From the NCBI GenBank assembly GCA_016707525.1, contig JADJHP010000010.1:62001-126000 (forward strand): 64,000 nucleotides of DNA, given 5' to 3'. A program made the translations under genes and the position numbers. Positions 1 through 8,152 of this stretch are shown here, in pieces; within the stretch, counting starts at the first letter, position 1, and each line of letters opens with the position of its first letter. Source of the stretch: Ignavibacteriota bacterium (GTDB taxonomy: Bacteria; Bacteroidota; Ignavibacteria; UBA10030; UBA6906). The notes under the pieces were generated by a model. It made no database searches and had not been told where the DNA came from. It was given only the letters and a program-made list of their open reading frames with translations.

Positions 1-145
1 CGGGCCCATGCTCTCAACCTCCCGTTCTATCTTCCCGCTTACTTCTATCCCCTACCCCCTACCTTCCACTTTCTGTCTTCTTTATCCTACCTCCTTACCT
101 TCAACCCTCTTCCCTCTCTCCTCTCTCTTATTGCTCTAGTTTCCT
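1..145. other. polypyrimidine intergenic tract, no gene
   Basis: No gene is seen here. The plus strand is almost entirely C and T, with CTCTC and CCCTACC runs, so the minus-strand transcript of the neighbouring receptor gene would end in a G/A-rich low-complexity stretch. No hairpin followed by a T-tract was found at the end of that gene. Confidence 0.6.
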
Positions 146-2473
146 CTAGAATTCGATCTTCACCCCTCCCACCGGAAAGAATCCGATCTGGTTCACGTTC
201 ATCAATTCATGCGTCTTCTCATTCCAGACGGTCATGAAGAGGTTCTCTCGGGCGTACACATTCTGGATCTCGAAGTAGGTCACCAGATTCCAGCCTTCGA
301 AATGCGCACGGTAGTCCATGCGGATGTCCAGCCGGTGGTAGTCGGGCCGGCGGACGGTATTGGCGCGCGTAAAATCATAGACGCTGCGGTTGTACCGTTG
401 CGACGCGGCCTCGTTGAGCGGCGTGTACGGCCGTCCGGTGGCGTAGGTGAACCGCGTGGAGAATTCCCAGGCGCTGTTCAGCCGGTAGCCGCCGGTGACG
501 GACACGAGGTGCGGCACGTCGAAGACCCCGACGCGACTGACGCCATCCAGCGCCGTGTACTTCGCCCGGGAGTATGAGTAGCTGATCTGCCCGTAGAACT
601 GCTCGGTGAGCTTCTTCTGCAGGTACAGTTCGATGCCGCGCGTTTCGCCGGTCCCCTGGCTTGTAAGAGGGAAGAGGAATCCGGCGATGGTGTACTGGTC
701 CCCGGCGTTCGCCAGGGTGATCGCCGGATGCTCGACGCTCACCGGGTAGTCCTTGTACTTCTTGACGTACGCCTCGACCGAGAACTTCAGGTCTTCCGCA
801 GGATAGAGTGCGATGCCGGCCATGTAGTGATCGGCGCGGATCGGAGCGAGCGACCGGTTGGAGGGGATGGACAGGACGAAGACAAGTGGCGCCGTCTGGT
901 AGTAGACACCCGTGGCCGCATGGAGTTCCACCGTGGAAGAGACATCAAATTTGAGTCCGATCCGGGGCGACCACCGCTGCGCATCCCCCTCCGTACCGAA
1001 GTCGTCGTACCGCATGCCTGCGGTGATGGACAGTGCCTCGACAGGTGTGACGGTCCACTGCAGATACGCCGAGGGTTGGGTGAGATGATGGGTCTCGTTG
1101 ATGTTCAATGTATCAACACGCTTGTCGGCCGGGTCCCATGCGTTCGGCATACCGAACGGCTGGCTGACGAACAGCTTGCTCTCCACGAACTTTCCTGCGA
1201 CGCCTGCCGTGAGCTGTCCGAATTTGCCTGTGTTGAGGACGGCATCATACTTCACGGTGGTCTGACGGTCGCGGGAGCGGTTCGCGAACACTTCCGCCAT
1301 GTTGAGGTCGTGGTCGTAGGCGTCCTGGTCGTAGCCTTCGAGCGCATCCGAGATTCCCAGTGTGCCGTATCCTGCGTTGCCCCAGAGCCACTGCCAGTTG
1401 ATGCCGGAGATCGTGCGCCAGCCGCCGCTGTTCACTTCCAGCGATGATGGTTCCTTCGTTTCGGCGGGATCGTATTTGAAGTCGATCTGATCGATGCCGC
1501 CGAGGCTGATGAACCAGAGCTTGTGCGCAACTGCGATGTCGTAGGTGGCCTTCGCCTGGTAGTTGCTGTATTTCGGGATCGCGGTGAGTCCGTAGTTGCC
1601 GGCGAGGAGATCGAGGTAGCTGCGCCGTGCCGCGATCATCCACGACCCGCGCGCGCCGATGCCGCCTTCCATGATGAGTCCGGCGCCGGAGAAGCCGAGG
1701 TCGAACATCCCGCTGAGGTTCCCGCGGTTCCCTTCACGGAGTCCGACGTTGAGGACCGACGAGAGGCGGTTGGCATACATCGCCGGGAAGCCGCCGGCGA
1801 GGAACGATGCTTCGCGCACGAACTCGGTGTTCAGCATGCTGATCGGTCCGCCCGTTGCGCCCTGCGCGCCGAAGTGGCTGAGGTTCGGGATCTCCACGTT
1901 GTCCACGATGGTGAGGTTCTCGGCCGGGCTGCCGCCGCGCACCACGAGGTCGTTGCGCTGGTCGCTGGTCGGCACGATGCCGGGCATGCCCGACATCACG
2001 CGGCTGATATCGCCGATGGCGCCGGGGGCGCGGCGGATCTCTTCATACGACATCGCGTAGCGGTTCACGACGATCTCGCGCGGGCGCGTGAAGAGGGAAC
2101 CGGTAACGGTGACGTCGTCCGTGAGTTCGATCGGTTCCTCATCGAGTGCGATGGCGAGTTGCATCGGATGGCCGGTGCTGATCACGACGTCGGTGGAGGT
2201 TACCGGGCGGAAGCCGACGCAGGAGACGCGCGTGGTGTACGTGCCCACGGGGATCCCGTCGAGGGAGAAGTGGCCCGCGGTGTCGGTGCTTGCGCCGAGT
2301 TTCGTGCCGAGGAGTGTGATCACGGCACCGGGGACCGGTTGTCGTGTTGCGGAGGCGACGACGGTGCCGGTGAGTCGCCCGCTCTTGTCCGGCTCCTTTG
2401 CGAAGGAGACGGGGAGCGGGAGGAGGGCAGTGATGATGGCCGCCGCAAGGAGTACGCGGATGGTCAAAGTCAT
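146..2473 (-). CDS. TonB-dependent outer-membrane receptor
   Basis: A 775-residue protein with a signal peptide (hydrophobic residues about 5-24, then a Phe-Ala-Lys cut region), a carboxypeptidase-regulatory-like beta-sandwich (about 30-115, with V-G-T-Y), a plug domain (about 120-230, with R-G-G-S-P and V-D-N-V) and a long beta-barrel ending in I-E-F, the usual terminal Phe of outer-membrane proteins. By family it imports a ligand across the outer membrane using TonB energy; the ligand is not apparent. I chose the Met at 2473 because an AAGGTG ribosome site lies just upstream; an in-frame Met 11 codons earlier has no such site. It lies 75 bases after a TetR gene on the same strand and is probably co-regulated with it. 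No SusD-like gene is adjacent. Confidence 0.9.
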   Translation of the reverse strand: MTLTIRVLLAAAIITALLPLPVSFAKEPDKSGRLTGTVVASATRQPVPGAVITLLGTKLGASTDTAGHFSLDGIPVGTYTTRVSCVGFRPVTSTDVVISTGHPMQLAIALDEEPIELTDDVTVTGSLFTRPREIVVNRYAMSYEEIRRAPGAIGDISRVMSGMPGIVPTSDQRNDLVVRGGSPAENLTIVDNVEIPNLSHFGAQGATGGPISMLNTEFVREASFLAGGFPAMYANRLSSVLNVGLREGNRGNLSGMFDLGFSGAGLIMEGGIGARGSWMIAARRSYLDLLAGNYGLTAIPKYSNYQAKATYDIAVAHKLWFISLGGIDQIDFKYDPAETKEPSSLEVNSGGWRTISGINWQWLWGNAGYGTLGISDALEGYDQDAYDHDLNMAEVFANRSRDRQTTVKYDAVLNTGKFGQLTAGVAGKFVESKLFVSQPFGMPNAWDPADKRVDTLNINETHHLTQPSAYLQWTVTPVEALSITAGMRYDDFGTEGDAQRWSPRIGLKFDVSSTVELHAATGVYYQTAPLVFVLSIPSNRSLAPIRADHYMAGIALYPAEDLKFSVEAYVKKYKDYPVSVEHPAITLANAGDQYTIAGFLFPLTSQGTGETRGIELYLQKKLTEQFYGQISYSYSRAKYTALDGVSRVGVFDVPHLVSVTGGYRLNSAWEFSTRFTYATGRPYTPLNEAASQRYNRSVYDFTRANTVRRPDYHRLDIRMDYRAHFEGWNLVTYFEIQNVYARENLFMTVWNEKTHELMNVNQIGFFPVGGVKIEF

Positions 2474-2513
2474 GGCTTCACCTTGTTGCGAGTATGAACG
2501 ATACATGTTTTAT

Positions 2514-2535
2514 GAACACTGTTCAGTGAGTGGGC
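2514..2535. promoter_or_regulatory. possible second TetR operator between the TetR and TonB genes
   Basis: The gap holds a perfect 5+1+5 inverted repeat (GAACA-C-TGTTC, 2514-2524). It overlaps GTTCAGTGAGTG, which resembles the GTTTAGTTAGTG element in the TetR promoter at 3170. It may let the regulator control the receptor gene separately. This is inferred from sequence similarity alone. Confidence 0.3.
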
Positions 2536-2548
2536 AAAAAAATCATGG

Positions 2549-3157
2549 TCAAGGCTTGAGGGATTCCATGAGATACGTGAGGACAGGATCCACCATTCTT
2601 GTGACAAGTTCCTTATCCACCATGGGGATCCGTTGCCTGATGATGAGTGAAGCGAGTCCATGGACCGTGGACCAGATACCCATGGCGATGACATCCGGGT
2701 GGTTCGGCTTGATGCGCCCCGCGGCTATGCATTCTTCGACGATCGTGCGGAGGACCTGATATGTCCTGATGCTCACGCTCCAGTCGTATTTCTCTTTGTT
2801 CTGGATGCGGGGCACGGGGATGAGGAACATCAGATCGTACTTCTGCTGATTCTTGAGCGCGAAGTCGACGTACACCCGGCCGAGTGCCTGCAGCCGATCG
2901 AGGGGATCGGGGATGTTGGCGACGGTCATCTCGGCATCCAGGAAAGCGCTGAAAGCATCGAGGTGCGCTTCGTAGAGGATATCGTCCTTGTCTTCGAAGT
3001 ACAGATAGATGGTGCCCGGGCTGTATTCGATACGGTCGGCGATACGGCGGATGGAGACCTGATCGATGCCTTCCTCGACGAGGATCTGCGTTGCTGTCTC
3101 GACGATCAGCTTCCGCATCTCCTGTCTGTCTCTATCACGCCGGTCTGATGTGCCCAT
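2549..3157 (-). CDS. TetR/AcrR-family transcriptional regulator
   Basis: A 202-residue protein of normal family length. The N-terminal helix-turn-helix spans about residues 15-60 (I-R-R-I-A-D-R-I, then S-P-G-T-I-Y-L-Y-F), followed by a variable all-helical ligand domain. Proteins of this family usually repress their own promoter and a neighbouring transporter until a small molecule binds. The gene is the first of a minus-strand pair with a TonB-dependent receptor, and its promoter carries an imperfect palindrome (3168-3186). It is divergent from a second, different TetR gene at 3381. The ligand cannot be told from sequence. Confidence 0.9.
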   Translation of the reverse strand: MGTSDRRDRDRQEMRKLIVETATQILVEEGIDQVSIRRIADRIEYSPGTIYLYFEDKDDILYEAHLDAFSAFLDAEMTVANIPDPLDRLQALGRVYVDFALKNQQKYDLMFLIPVPRIQNKEKYDWSVSIRTYQVLRTIVEECIAAGRIKPNHPDVIAMGIWSTVHGLASLIIRQRIPMVDKELVTRMVDPVLTYLMESLKP

Positions 3158-3167
3158 ATCCTGAACG

Positions 3168-3186
3168 ATGTTTAGTTAGTGAACAT
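3168..3186. promoter_or_regulatory. probable TetR operator
   Basis: A 19-base imperfect palindrome with perfect five-base ends (ATGTT...AACAT) and 14 of 19 symmetric positions. It lies immediately downstream of the -10 box of the minus-strand TetR gene and before its start codon, the usual place for autorepression. Confidence 0.5.
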
Positions 3187-3215
3187 AGTATACTACAGGG
3201 CAGATCGAAAGTCAA
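3187..3215 (-). promoter_or_regulatory. sigma-70-like promoter of the minus-strand TetR/TonB pair
   Basis: Read on the minus strand, TTGACT (3215-3210) is followed after exactly 17 bases by TATACT (3192-3187), and the TetR start codon is at 3157. The spacing and both boxes are close to the sigma-70 consensus. Confidence 0.65.
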
Positions 3216-3240
3216 GTGGAGGGGAGTTTTTTTTTGGACA

Positions 3241-3262
3241 GGGTGGTGCATGCACCGCCCCT
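3241..3262. repeat. REP-like palindrome (GTGCATGCAC core)
   Basis: A 20-base palindrome with one mismatch (GGGTGGTGCA/TGCACCGCCC) followed by CTAC. It is the same element as at 54507, 54594 and 54681, and a decayed copy lies at 62064. It sits between the two divergent TetR promoters. Confidence 0.7.
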
Positions 3263-3320
3263 ACAAAAGCTGGTTCGTTCACATCTGTTCGGGGCTATGC
3301 AGTACGCGGCTTGATGAAAC

Positions 3321-3349
3321 TTGACATGAGTTCAGACGTATAGTATATT
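3321..3349 (+). promoter_or_regulatory. sigma-70-like promoter of the TetR/ABC export operon
   Basis: TTGACA (3321-3326), 17-base spacer, TATATT (3344-3349). The -10 box overlaps the perfect palindrome at 3346-3369, so repressor binding would block RNA polymerase directly. Confidence 0.7.
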
Positions 3350-3369
3350 GACTGACCATTCAGTCAATA
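3346..3369. promoter_or_regulatory. TetR operator, perfect 10-bp arms
   Basis: Arms TATTGACTGA and TCAGTCAATA are exact inverted copies separated by CCAT. The element covers the -10 box and the expected transcription start of the TetR gene that begins at 3381. This is a textbook autorepressor layout; binding itself is inferred. Confidence 0.75.
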
Positions 3370-3380
3370 CAAAGAGAAAC

Positions 3381-3971
3381 ATGTCGCCGAGAGCACCCGA
3401 AAGATCTGCTGAGCTTCGTGAACGAAGCCGCGCCGCGATCCTTGCAGCCGCAACCGACCTTTTTGCACGCAAGGGGTACGATGCCACCACCACGGAAGAG
3501 ATCGCCGCCAAAGCCGGGATCTCCAAAGGGCTGATCTATCATCACTTCAAGAATAAGGAAGCGGTCCTCGAAGGGCTTCTGGATCACATCATGGCGCTGA
3601 CGCTGGACATCCCGGCGTTGCGCTCGGGATCCCTCGAAGAACGGCGCGCGGCACTGGTCGGCTTCATTCATTCCTGGTTCCAGAACATCCGGACGAACCC
3701 CGCACTCGTGAAGCTCGGCATCCAGTTCCACAACGACCCATCGATGGTCCGCATCGCCCGCCGTAAACAGGCCGCGATGCTCGAGCAGTATCTTGCCACA
3801 TTCTCGACACTCTTCCGGGACCTCGGCTCCGCCGACCCGGACGCGGAAACCTTCATGCTCGGCGCGCTGATGGACGGGATCGGATTGAACTACCATGCCA
3901 TGCCCGATGCCGTGCCGCTGGACCGGATCGAGAAACTCCTCGTTCATTATTATCACGGCTTCCGATCATGA
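3381..3971 (+). CDS. TetR/AcrR-family regulator of the export operon
   Basis: A 196-residue regulator with an N-terminal helix-turn-helix (about residues 10-60; T-T-E-E-I-A-A-K-A-G-I-S-K-G-L-I-Y-H-H-F) and a helical effector domain. An in-frame ATG at 3348 lies inside the operator palindrome and upstream of the expected transcription start, so I use the ATG at 3381. It is the first gene of a run ending at 9342, and its stop overlaps the next start (ATGA at 3968). It therefore probably represses the whole ABC operon through the palindrome at 3346. The inducing ligand is unknown, though the operon content suggests a hydrophobic or membrane-active compound. Confidence 0.9.
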   Translation: MSPRAPERSAELRERSRAAILAAATDLFARKGYDATTTEEIAAKAGISKGLIYHHFKNKEAVLEGLLDHIMALTLDIPALRSGSLEERRAALVGFIHSWFQNIRTNPALVKLGIQFHNDPSMVRIARRKQAAMLEQYLATFSTLFRDLGSADPDAETFMLGALMDGIGLNYHAMPDAVPLDRIEKLLVHYYHGFRS

Positions 3972-4735
3972 ACCACCCACACGATCACACCGTTCTCAGA
4001 GCCCTGTTCCTCGCGGGTCTCGTTGCCACCGCGCCCGCACTCCACGCGCAGACGGCGAAGGAGATCGTGGCCCGGTCCAATGACCTCATGCGCGGGTCGA
4101 GCTCCTATGCGGAAGTAACGATGACGATCGTGAAGCCGGAATGGTCTCGCACCGTGGCCATGAAGATCTGGTCTGTGGAACCGGACTATGCAATGGTGTA
4201 TGTGACCGCACCGGCGCGCGACAAGGGGTCGGTCACCCTCAAGCGGAAGAACGAAGTGTGGAACTGGCTGCCGTCCGTGCAGCGCGTGATCAAACTCCCG
4301 CCGTCCATGATGCTGCAGTCGTGGATGGGCTCCGACTTCACCAACGACGATCTAGTCCGGCAATCCTCGATCATCGACGACTACACCCACACGCTCCTGG
4401 GGGAAGAGACCATCGAAGGGCGGACAAGCTGGAAGGTGTCACTGGTTCCTCGCGCCGACGCCGGGGTCGTGTGGGGGAAAGTGATCATGTGGATCTCGAA
4501 GGTGGACTACCTGCAGCTCCGGACGGACTTCTATGACGAGGACGGCGAGCAGGTGCGGACGTTCACCGGCAGCATGATCCGGAAGTTCGGCGACCGCACC
4601 CTGCCGGCACATTTCGAGATGGTCCCGGTCCATGAGCCGGGGAAGAAGACCGTGCTGCACTACAACGAGCTCCGGTTCGACAAAGGCTATGAGCCGTCGT
4701 TCTTCTCGGAGCAGAACATGAAACGGGTACGCTGA
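3968..4735 (+). CDS. LolA-like outer-membrane lipoprotein-sorting protein
   Basis: A 255-residue protein with a signal peptide (hydrophobic about 10-25, cut near H-A-Q). The remainder has the half-barrel pattern of the outer-membrane lipoprotein-sorting (LolA-like) family, starting A-K-E-I-V-A-R-S-N-D-L-M-R and with the W-N-W-L-P-S-V-Q-R region near 95-105 typical of this group. Such proteins are periplasmic carriers of hydrophobic cargo and are often found beside RND or ABC exporters. It starts inside the TetR stop codon (ATGA) and is followed two bases after its stop by a permease gene, so translation is coupled. I infer that it passes cargo between the FtsX/ATPase complex and the outer membrane. 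The cargo, lipid or lipoprotein, is not defined. Confidence 0.8.
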   Translation: MNHPHDHTVLRALFLAGLVATAPALHAQTAKEIVARSNDLMRGSSSYAEVTMTIVKPEWSRTVAMKIWSVEPDYAMVYVTAPARDKGSVTLKRKNEVWNWLPSVQRVIKLPPSMMLQSWMGSDFTNDDLVRQSSIIDDYTHTLLGEETIEGRTSWKVSLVPRADAGVVWGKVIMWISKVDYLQLRTDFYDEDGEQVRTFTGSMIRKFGDRTLPAHFEMVPVHEPGKKTVLHYNELRFDKGYEPSFFSEQNMKRVR

Positions 4736-4737
4736 CC

Positions 4738-5979
4738 ATGGCTCCCGCCGTCACAACGGCCGCCACGCGCGGACTTCTGTTCCGTCTTGCCTGGCGCAAT
4801 CTCTGGCGCAACCCGCGGCGCACGCTCATCGCCTGCGCATCGATCTTCTTCGCGGTGTTCCTGTCCGTGCTCATCTCCTCCACGCAGGTCGGACAGAACC
4901 AACTGCTGATCGACACTATGGTAGGGTTCTCCACCGGCCACGTGCAGGTGCACGGCGCGGGCTACTGGGAGAAACGGTCGCTGGACCAGAGCATGCCGGC
5001 GGACAGCACCCTGCTCTCTGGCATCGCAGCCCTGCCGGGTGTCGACCATGTCGTGCCGCGGCTCGAGACCGTCGCGCTCATCGCGCACGGGAACGTCACC
5101 AAAGTGGTCCCGGTCTTCGGCGTCGAGCCGTTGCGCGAGGACGGCATGACGGGATTCGGCAAGCGGCTGGAACGGGGGACGGCGCTGGCGGCGTGGACAG
5201 ACGGCGCGCTGGTGGGTGCCGGGCTTGCGCGTATGCTGGGCGCGAACGTCGGCGATACGCTGGTCCTGTACGGACAGGGGTATCAGGGCGTGACGGCGGC
5301 CGGTCTCATCCGTGTTGCCGGCATCCTGGCGTATCCTATTCCCGATATGAACAACAACGCGTTCTTCCTCACGCTCACGGAAGCGCAGCGAACGTTCGCC
5401 GCCGAAGGACGGGTAACATCGATCGCCGTTATGCTGGCCGATCAGGAGACAAGCGATGCTGCCGCCGCGGCCATTCGTGCGGCCGTGGGGAGCGGACGCG
5501 AGGTGATGACGTGGCGCGCGCTGATGCCCGAGCTCGTTCAGGCGATCAATGCGAACAACGGCGGCACGGTGATCATGCTGCTGATCCTGTACATCGTGAT
5601 CGGGTTCGGGATATTCAGCACGGTGGTGATGATGACCACCGAGCGCAGGAAAGAGTTCCGGATGGTGATCGCGCTGGGCATGCGGCGCGGACGGCTGGCG
5701 TTGGTCACGGTGATCGAGGCTGTCCTCATCGCGCTCACGGGCGCCATGGCGGGCATCATCGGTTCGATCCCCGTGATCCTCTGGCTCCATGCGCATCCGG
5801 TCGTCCTCGGCGGAGAATATGAGAAAGTGATGCTCGCGTATGGCATGGAGCCGATCCTGCCATTCAGTGCGGATCCGCTGGTGTTCTGGTCGCAGGCGCT
5901 CATCGTCGGCACCCTGGGCATACTCAGCGCATTGTACCCGGTCGTCATCGTGTCGCGAATGACCACCTCGACGAAGTAA
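4738..5979 (+). CDS. ABC transporter permease, FtsX/LolE type
   Basis: A 413-residue protein with the MacB/LolC layout: a first membrane helix (about 35-55, after W-R-N-L-W-R-N-P-R-R-T), a large periplasmic domain (about 60-270) and three C-terminal helices (about 278-300, 325-350, 375-400). The first helix is preceded by the R-N-x-x-R-N-P-R-R-T sequence common to FtsX permeases. It starts two bases after the LolA-like gene. A second permease and an ATPase follow, so the exporter is probably a heterodimer as in LolCDE. This family does not move solutes through a channel; it extracts lipid-linked or membrane cargo by mechanotransmission. Confidence 0.88.
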   Translation: MAPAVTTAATRGLLFRLAWRNLWRNPRRTLIACASIFFAVFLSVLISSTQVGQNQLLIDTMVGFSTGHVQVHGAGYWEKRSLDQSMPADSTLLSGIAALPGVDHVVPRLETVALIAHGNVTKVVPVFGVEPLREDGMTGFGKRLERGTALAAWTDGALVGAGLARMLGANVGDTLVLYGQGYQGVTAAGLIRVAGILAYPIPDMNNNAFFLTLTEAQRTFAAEGRVTSIAVMLADQETSDAAAAAIRAAVGSGREVMTWRALMPELVQAINANNGGTVIMLLILYIVIGFGIFSTVVMMTTERRKEFRMVIALGMRRGRLALVTVIEAVLIALTGAMAGIIGSIPVILWLHAHPVVLGGEYEKVMLAYGMEPILPFSADPLVFWSQALIVGTLGILSALYPVVIVSRMTTSTK

Positions 5980-6053
5980 TCATTCAGCATGCGGTTCAGA
6001 TATCAGCTATCAGAAATCAGCCCTCTTCATTTCGTGACAAACAACGTCCTTAC

Positions 6054-7268
6054 ATGCTGATCGCCCTTGCCTGGAAGAATATCTGGCGTTCGAAACGCCG
6101 CAGCGCCATCATGATCGCTGCCATTGCCACCGGACTCTGGGGCGGTCTCTTTGCCGCCGGCATCTTCACGGGCATGTACGATTCCATCGTCAGCACGTCC
6201 ATCGACCGCGACCTCGCGCATCTGCAGGTGCATGCCCCCGGTTTTACGGAGGAACGGCTGCTGTCGATGGCCCTGCCGGGCGCGGACAGCATCGAACACA
6301 CGGCACGTGCGATCGCAGGGGTGACCGGCGTCTCGCCGCGCACACTGGTCGACGGCATGGCATCGTCCACCGTAACGGCCAGCGGCGTGCGCATCGTTGG
6401 GCTGGAACCCGCGAAAGAACGCGCGGCGACGGCCATCGCACGCCGGATCACGGAAGGATCATTCTTCGAGGGTTCGGAACGACTCCCCGTGCTCGTCGGC
6501 AAGAAACTGAAGGAAAAGCTCGGCCTGCGCCTGAAGGGGAAATTGGTCCTGAGTTTCCAGCGGCCCGACGGCACCATCATGTACAGTGCATTCCGCGTCG
6601 CCGGGATCTTCAATACGGAGTCCACCCCGTTCGACGGTACCACGGTCATGGTGCGCAGCTCCGATCTCGCGGAGCTCCTCGGTGCACACCCTGTGCACGA
6701 GATCGCGATCCGTCTCGCCACCAACGACAGCCTCGGTTCCGTGCAGCAGCAGCTCGCCGCGGCCTGGCCGGCGGCACGAGTGGAGAGCTGGAAGGATCTT
6801 GCCCCCGAACTGAAGCTTTCCGCCGAAAGCGCGGATGTCACCGCCGCGGTCTTCCTCGGCATCATCCTGCTCGCATTGCTCTTCGGCGTGACGAACACGA
6901 TGCTCATGTCGGTGCTGGACCGCGTGCGCGAGTTCGGGATGCTGATGGCCGTGGGGATGAAACGCCGCCGGCTCTTCAGCATGATCATGCTCGAGACCCT
7001 CTTTCTCTCCCTGACGGGAAGCCTCGCCGGGACGGTGCTCGGCGCACTGACGCTGGCATGGGCGGGATCCGCCGGGATCGATCTCGCCTGGTTCTCCGAG
7101 GGACTCACGATGTACGGGATGAGCGCGATGCTCTACCCCGCCGTGCACGCGGTGCTCTATCCGACGCTCGGCGCGATGGTCATGGCGTCGTCGTTCCTTG
7201 CGGCACTCTATCCCGCGATCAAGGCCGTCCGGCTCGTGCCGTCGGCCGCTCTTTCAACGTTCGGATGA
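6054..7268 (+). CDS. ABC transporter permease, FtsX/LolC type
   Basis: A 404-residue second permease with the same plan as its neighbour: W-K-N-I-W-R-S-K-R-R-S, a first helix (about 20-42), a periplasmic domain (about 45-265) and three C-terminal helices. The 74-base gap before it contains three near-copies of TATCAG (about 6000-6020) and no clear promoter. Its TGA overlaps the ATG of the ATPase (ATGA at 7265). The periplasmic domain differs from that of the first permease, which fits a heterodimer in which each subunit has its own role. Confidence 0.88.
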   Translation: MLIALAWKNIWRSKRRSAIMIAAIATGLWGGLFAAGIFTGMYDSIVSTSIDRDLAHLQVHAPGFTEERLLSMALPGADSIEHTARAIAGVTGVSPRTLVDGMASSTVTASGVRIVGLEPAKERAATAIARRITEGSFFEGSERLPVLVGKKLKEKLGLRLKGKLVLSFQRPDGTIMYSAFRVAGIFNTESTPFDGTTVMVRSSDLAELLGAHPVHEIAIRLATNDSLGSVQQQLAAAWPAARVESWKDLAPELKLSAESADVTAAVFLGIILLALLFGVTNTMLMSVLDRVREFGMLMAVGMKRRRLFSMIMLETLFLSLTGSLAGTVLGALTLAWAGSAGIDLAWFSEGLTMYGMSAMLYPAVHAVLYPTLGAMVMASSFLAALYPAIKAVRLVPSAALSTFG

Positions 7269-7972
7269 TCTCCATGGCACTCATGACGGTCGACTCCATC
7301 ATCAGGATCTATGACCACAGCGCGGTACCGGTGCGGGCGCTGGACGGCGTGAGCTTCGGCGTGGAACGGGGCGAATTCACCGCCATCGTCGGGCCGTCCG
7401 GTTCGGGGAAGACCACACTGCTGAACATGATCGGCGGGCTGGACCATCCCACCGAAGGCAGCGTCACGATCGACGGCGTGAACATCACCGGCATGGGGAC
7501 CGATGCGCTGATCGATTTCCGTCTGCGGCACATCGGGTTCGTCTTCCAGGCGTACAATCTCATACCCGTACTGACCGCCGCCGAGAACGTGGAATTCATC
7601 ATGCTGCTGCAGGGTGTCCCGAAGGCCGAGCGCGGTACGCGGACGATGGAACTCCTGGCATCGGTCGGACTTGCGGACCGTGCGGACGCGCGTCCCTCGG
7701 AACTCTCCGGCGGGCAGCAGCAGCGTGTTGCCGTGGCGCGCGCCCTGGCGTCGCATCCGTCGTTCGTGCTTGCCGACGAACCCACGGCGAATCTCGATGG
7801 AAGGTCGGCCGTCGCTTTGCTCGAGCTCATGGAGCATCTCAATGAGGAGCACGGCATGACGTTCATCTTCTCCACCCACGACCCACGCGTCATCCAGCGC
7901 GCGCACCGGGTGATCACGCTCGAGGACGGCCGCATTGCATCCGATGTGCCCGGTGCGGGGGCGCACGCATGA
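7265..7972 (+). CDS. ABC transporter ATP-binding protein, LolD/MacB type
   Basis: A 235-residue nucleotide-binding subunit with all key motifs: Walker A G-P-S-G-S-G-K-T-T (about 40-48), Q-loop Q-A-Y-N-L-I, signature L-S-G-G-Q-Q-Q-R, Walker B V-L-A-D-E-P-T-A-N-L-D and the H-loop S-T-H-D. It powers the two FtsX permeases. I choose the ATG at 7265 because it overlaps the permease stop; ATGs at 7274 and 7283 are alternatives. Its own stop overlaps another ATG (7969) that begins a chain of micro-ORFs leading to the porin-like gene. Confidence 0.92.
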   Translation: MISMALMTVDSIIRIYDHSAVPVRALDGVSFGVERGEFTAIVGPSGSGKTTLLNMIGGLDHPTEGSVTIDGVNITGMGTDALIDFRLRHIGFVFQAYNLIPVLTAAENVEFIMLLQGVPKAERGTRTMELLASVGLADRADARPSELSGGQQQRVAVARALASHPSFVLADEPTANLDGRSAVALLELMEHLNEEHGMTFIFSTHDPRVIQRAHRVITLEDGRIASDVPGAGAHA

Positions 7973-8152
7973 GACACGGGTCCGGAGTCCTTCCTGTGCT
8001 GATCGTGCTCATGCCAGCTGCAGGGGTACGCCCATGAACGGCCGGAACCCTTCTTGTCCTATCGCGCTCGGCCAGCCGCAGGGACGCCCATGAGCACGGC
8101 GGAACTTATTGTCCTGATGGTACTCATGCCAGCTGCAGGGGTACGCCCATGA
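7969..8152 (+). repeat. three tandem, ATGA-coupled duplicates of the next gene's signal-peptide start
   Basis: Between the ATPase and the porin-like gene lie three degenerate copies (65, 56 and 59 bases) of the first ~60 bases of the latter. Each copy begins with ATG overlapping the preceding TGA (ATGA at 7969, 8034, 8090, and finally 8149 for the real gene). They encode 22-, 19- and 20-residue peptides; the first (M-R-H-G-S-G-V-L-P-V-L-I-V-L) clearly matches the real leader (M-R-H-V-T-G-T-L-L-V-L-I-A-L). The middle copy has shifted frame, so its peptide no longer resembles a signal peptide. Ribosomes could pass down the chain by termination-reinitiation. Confidence 0.75.
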
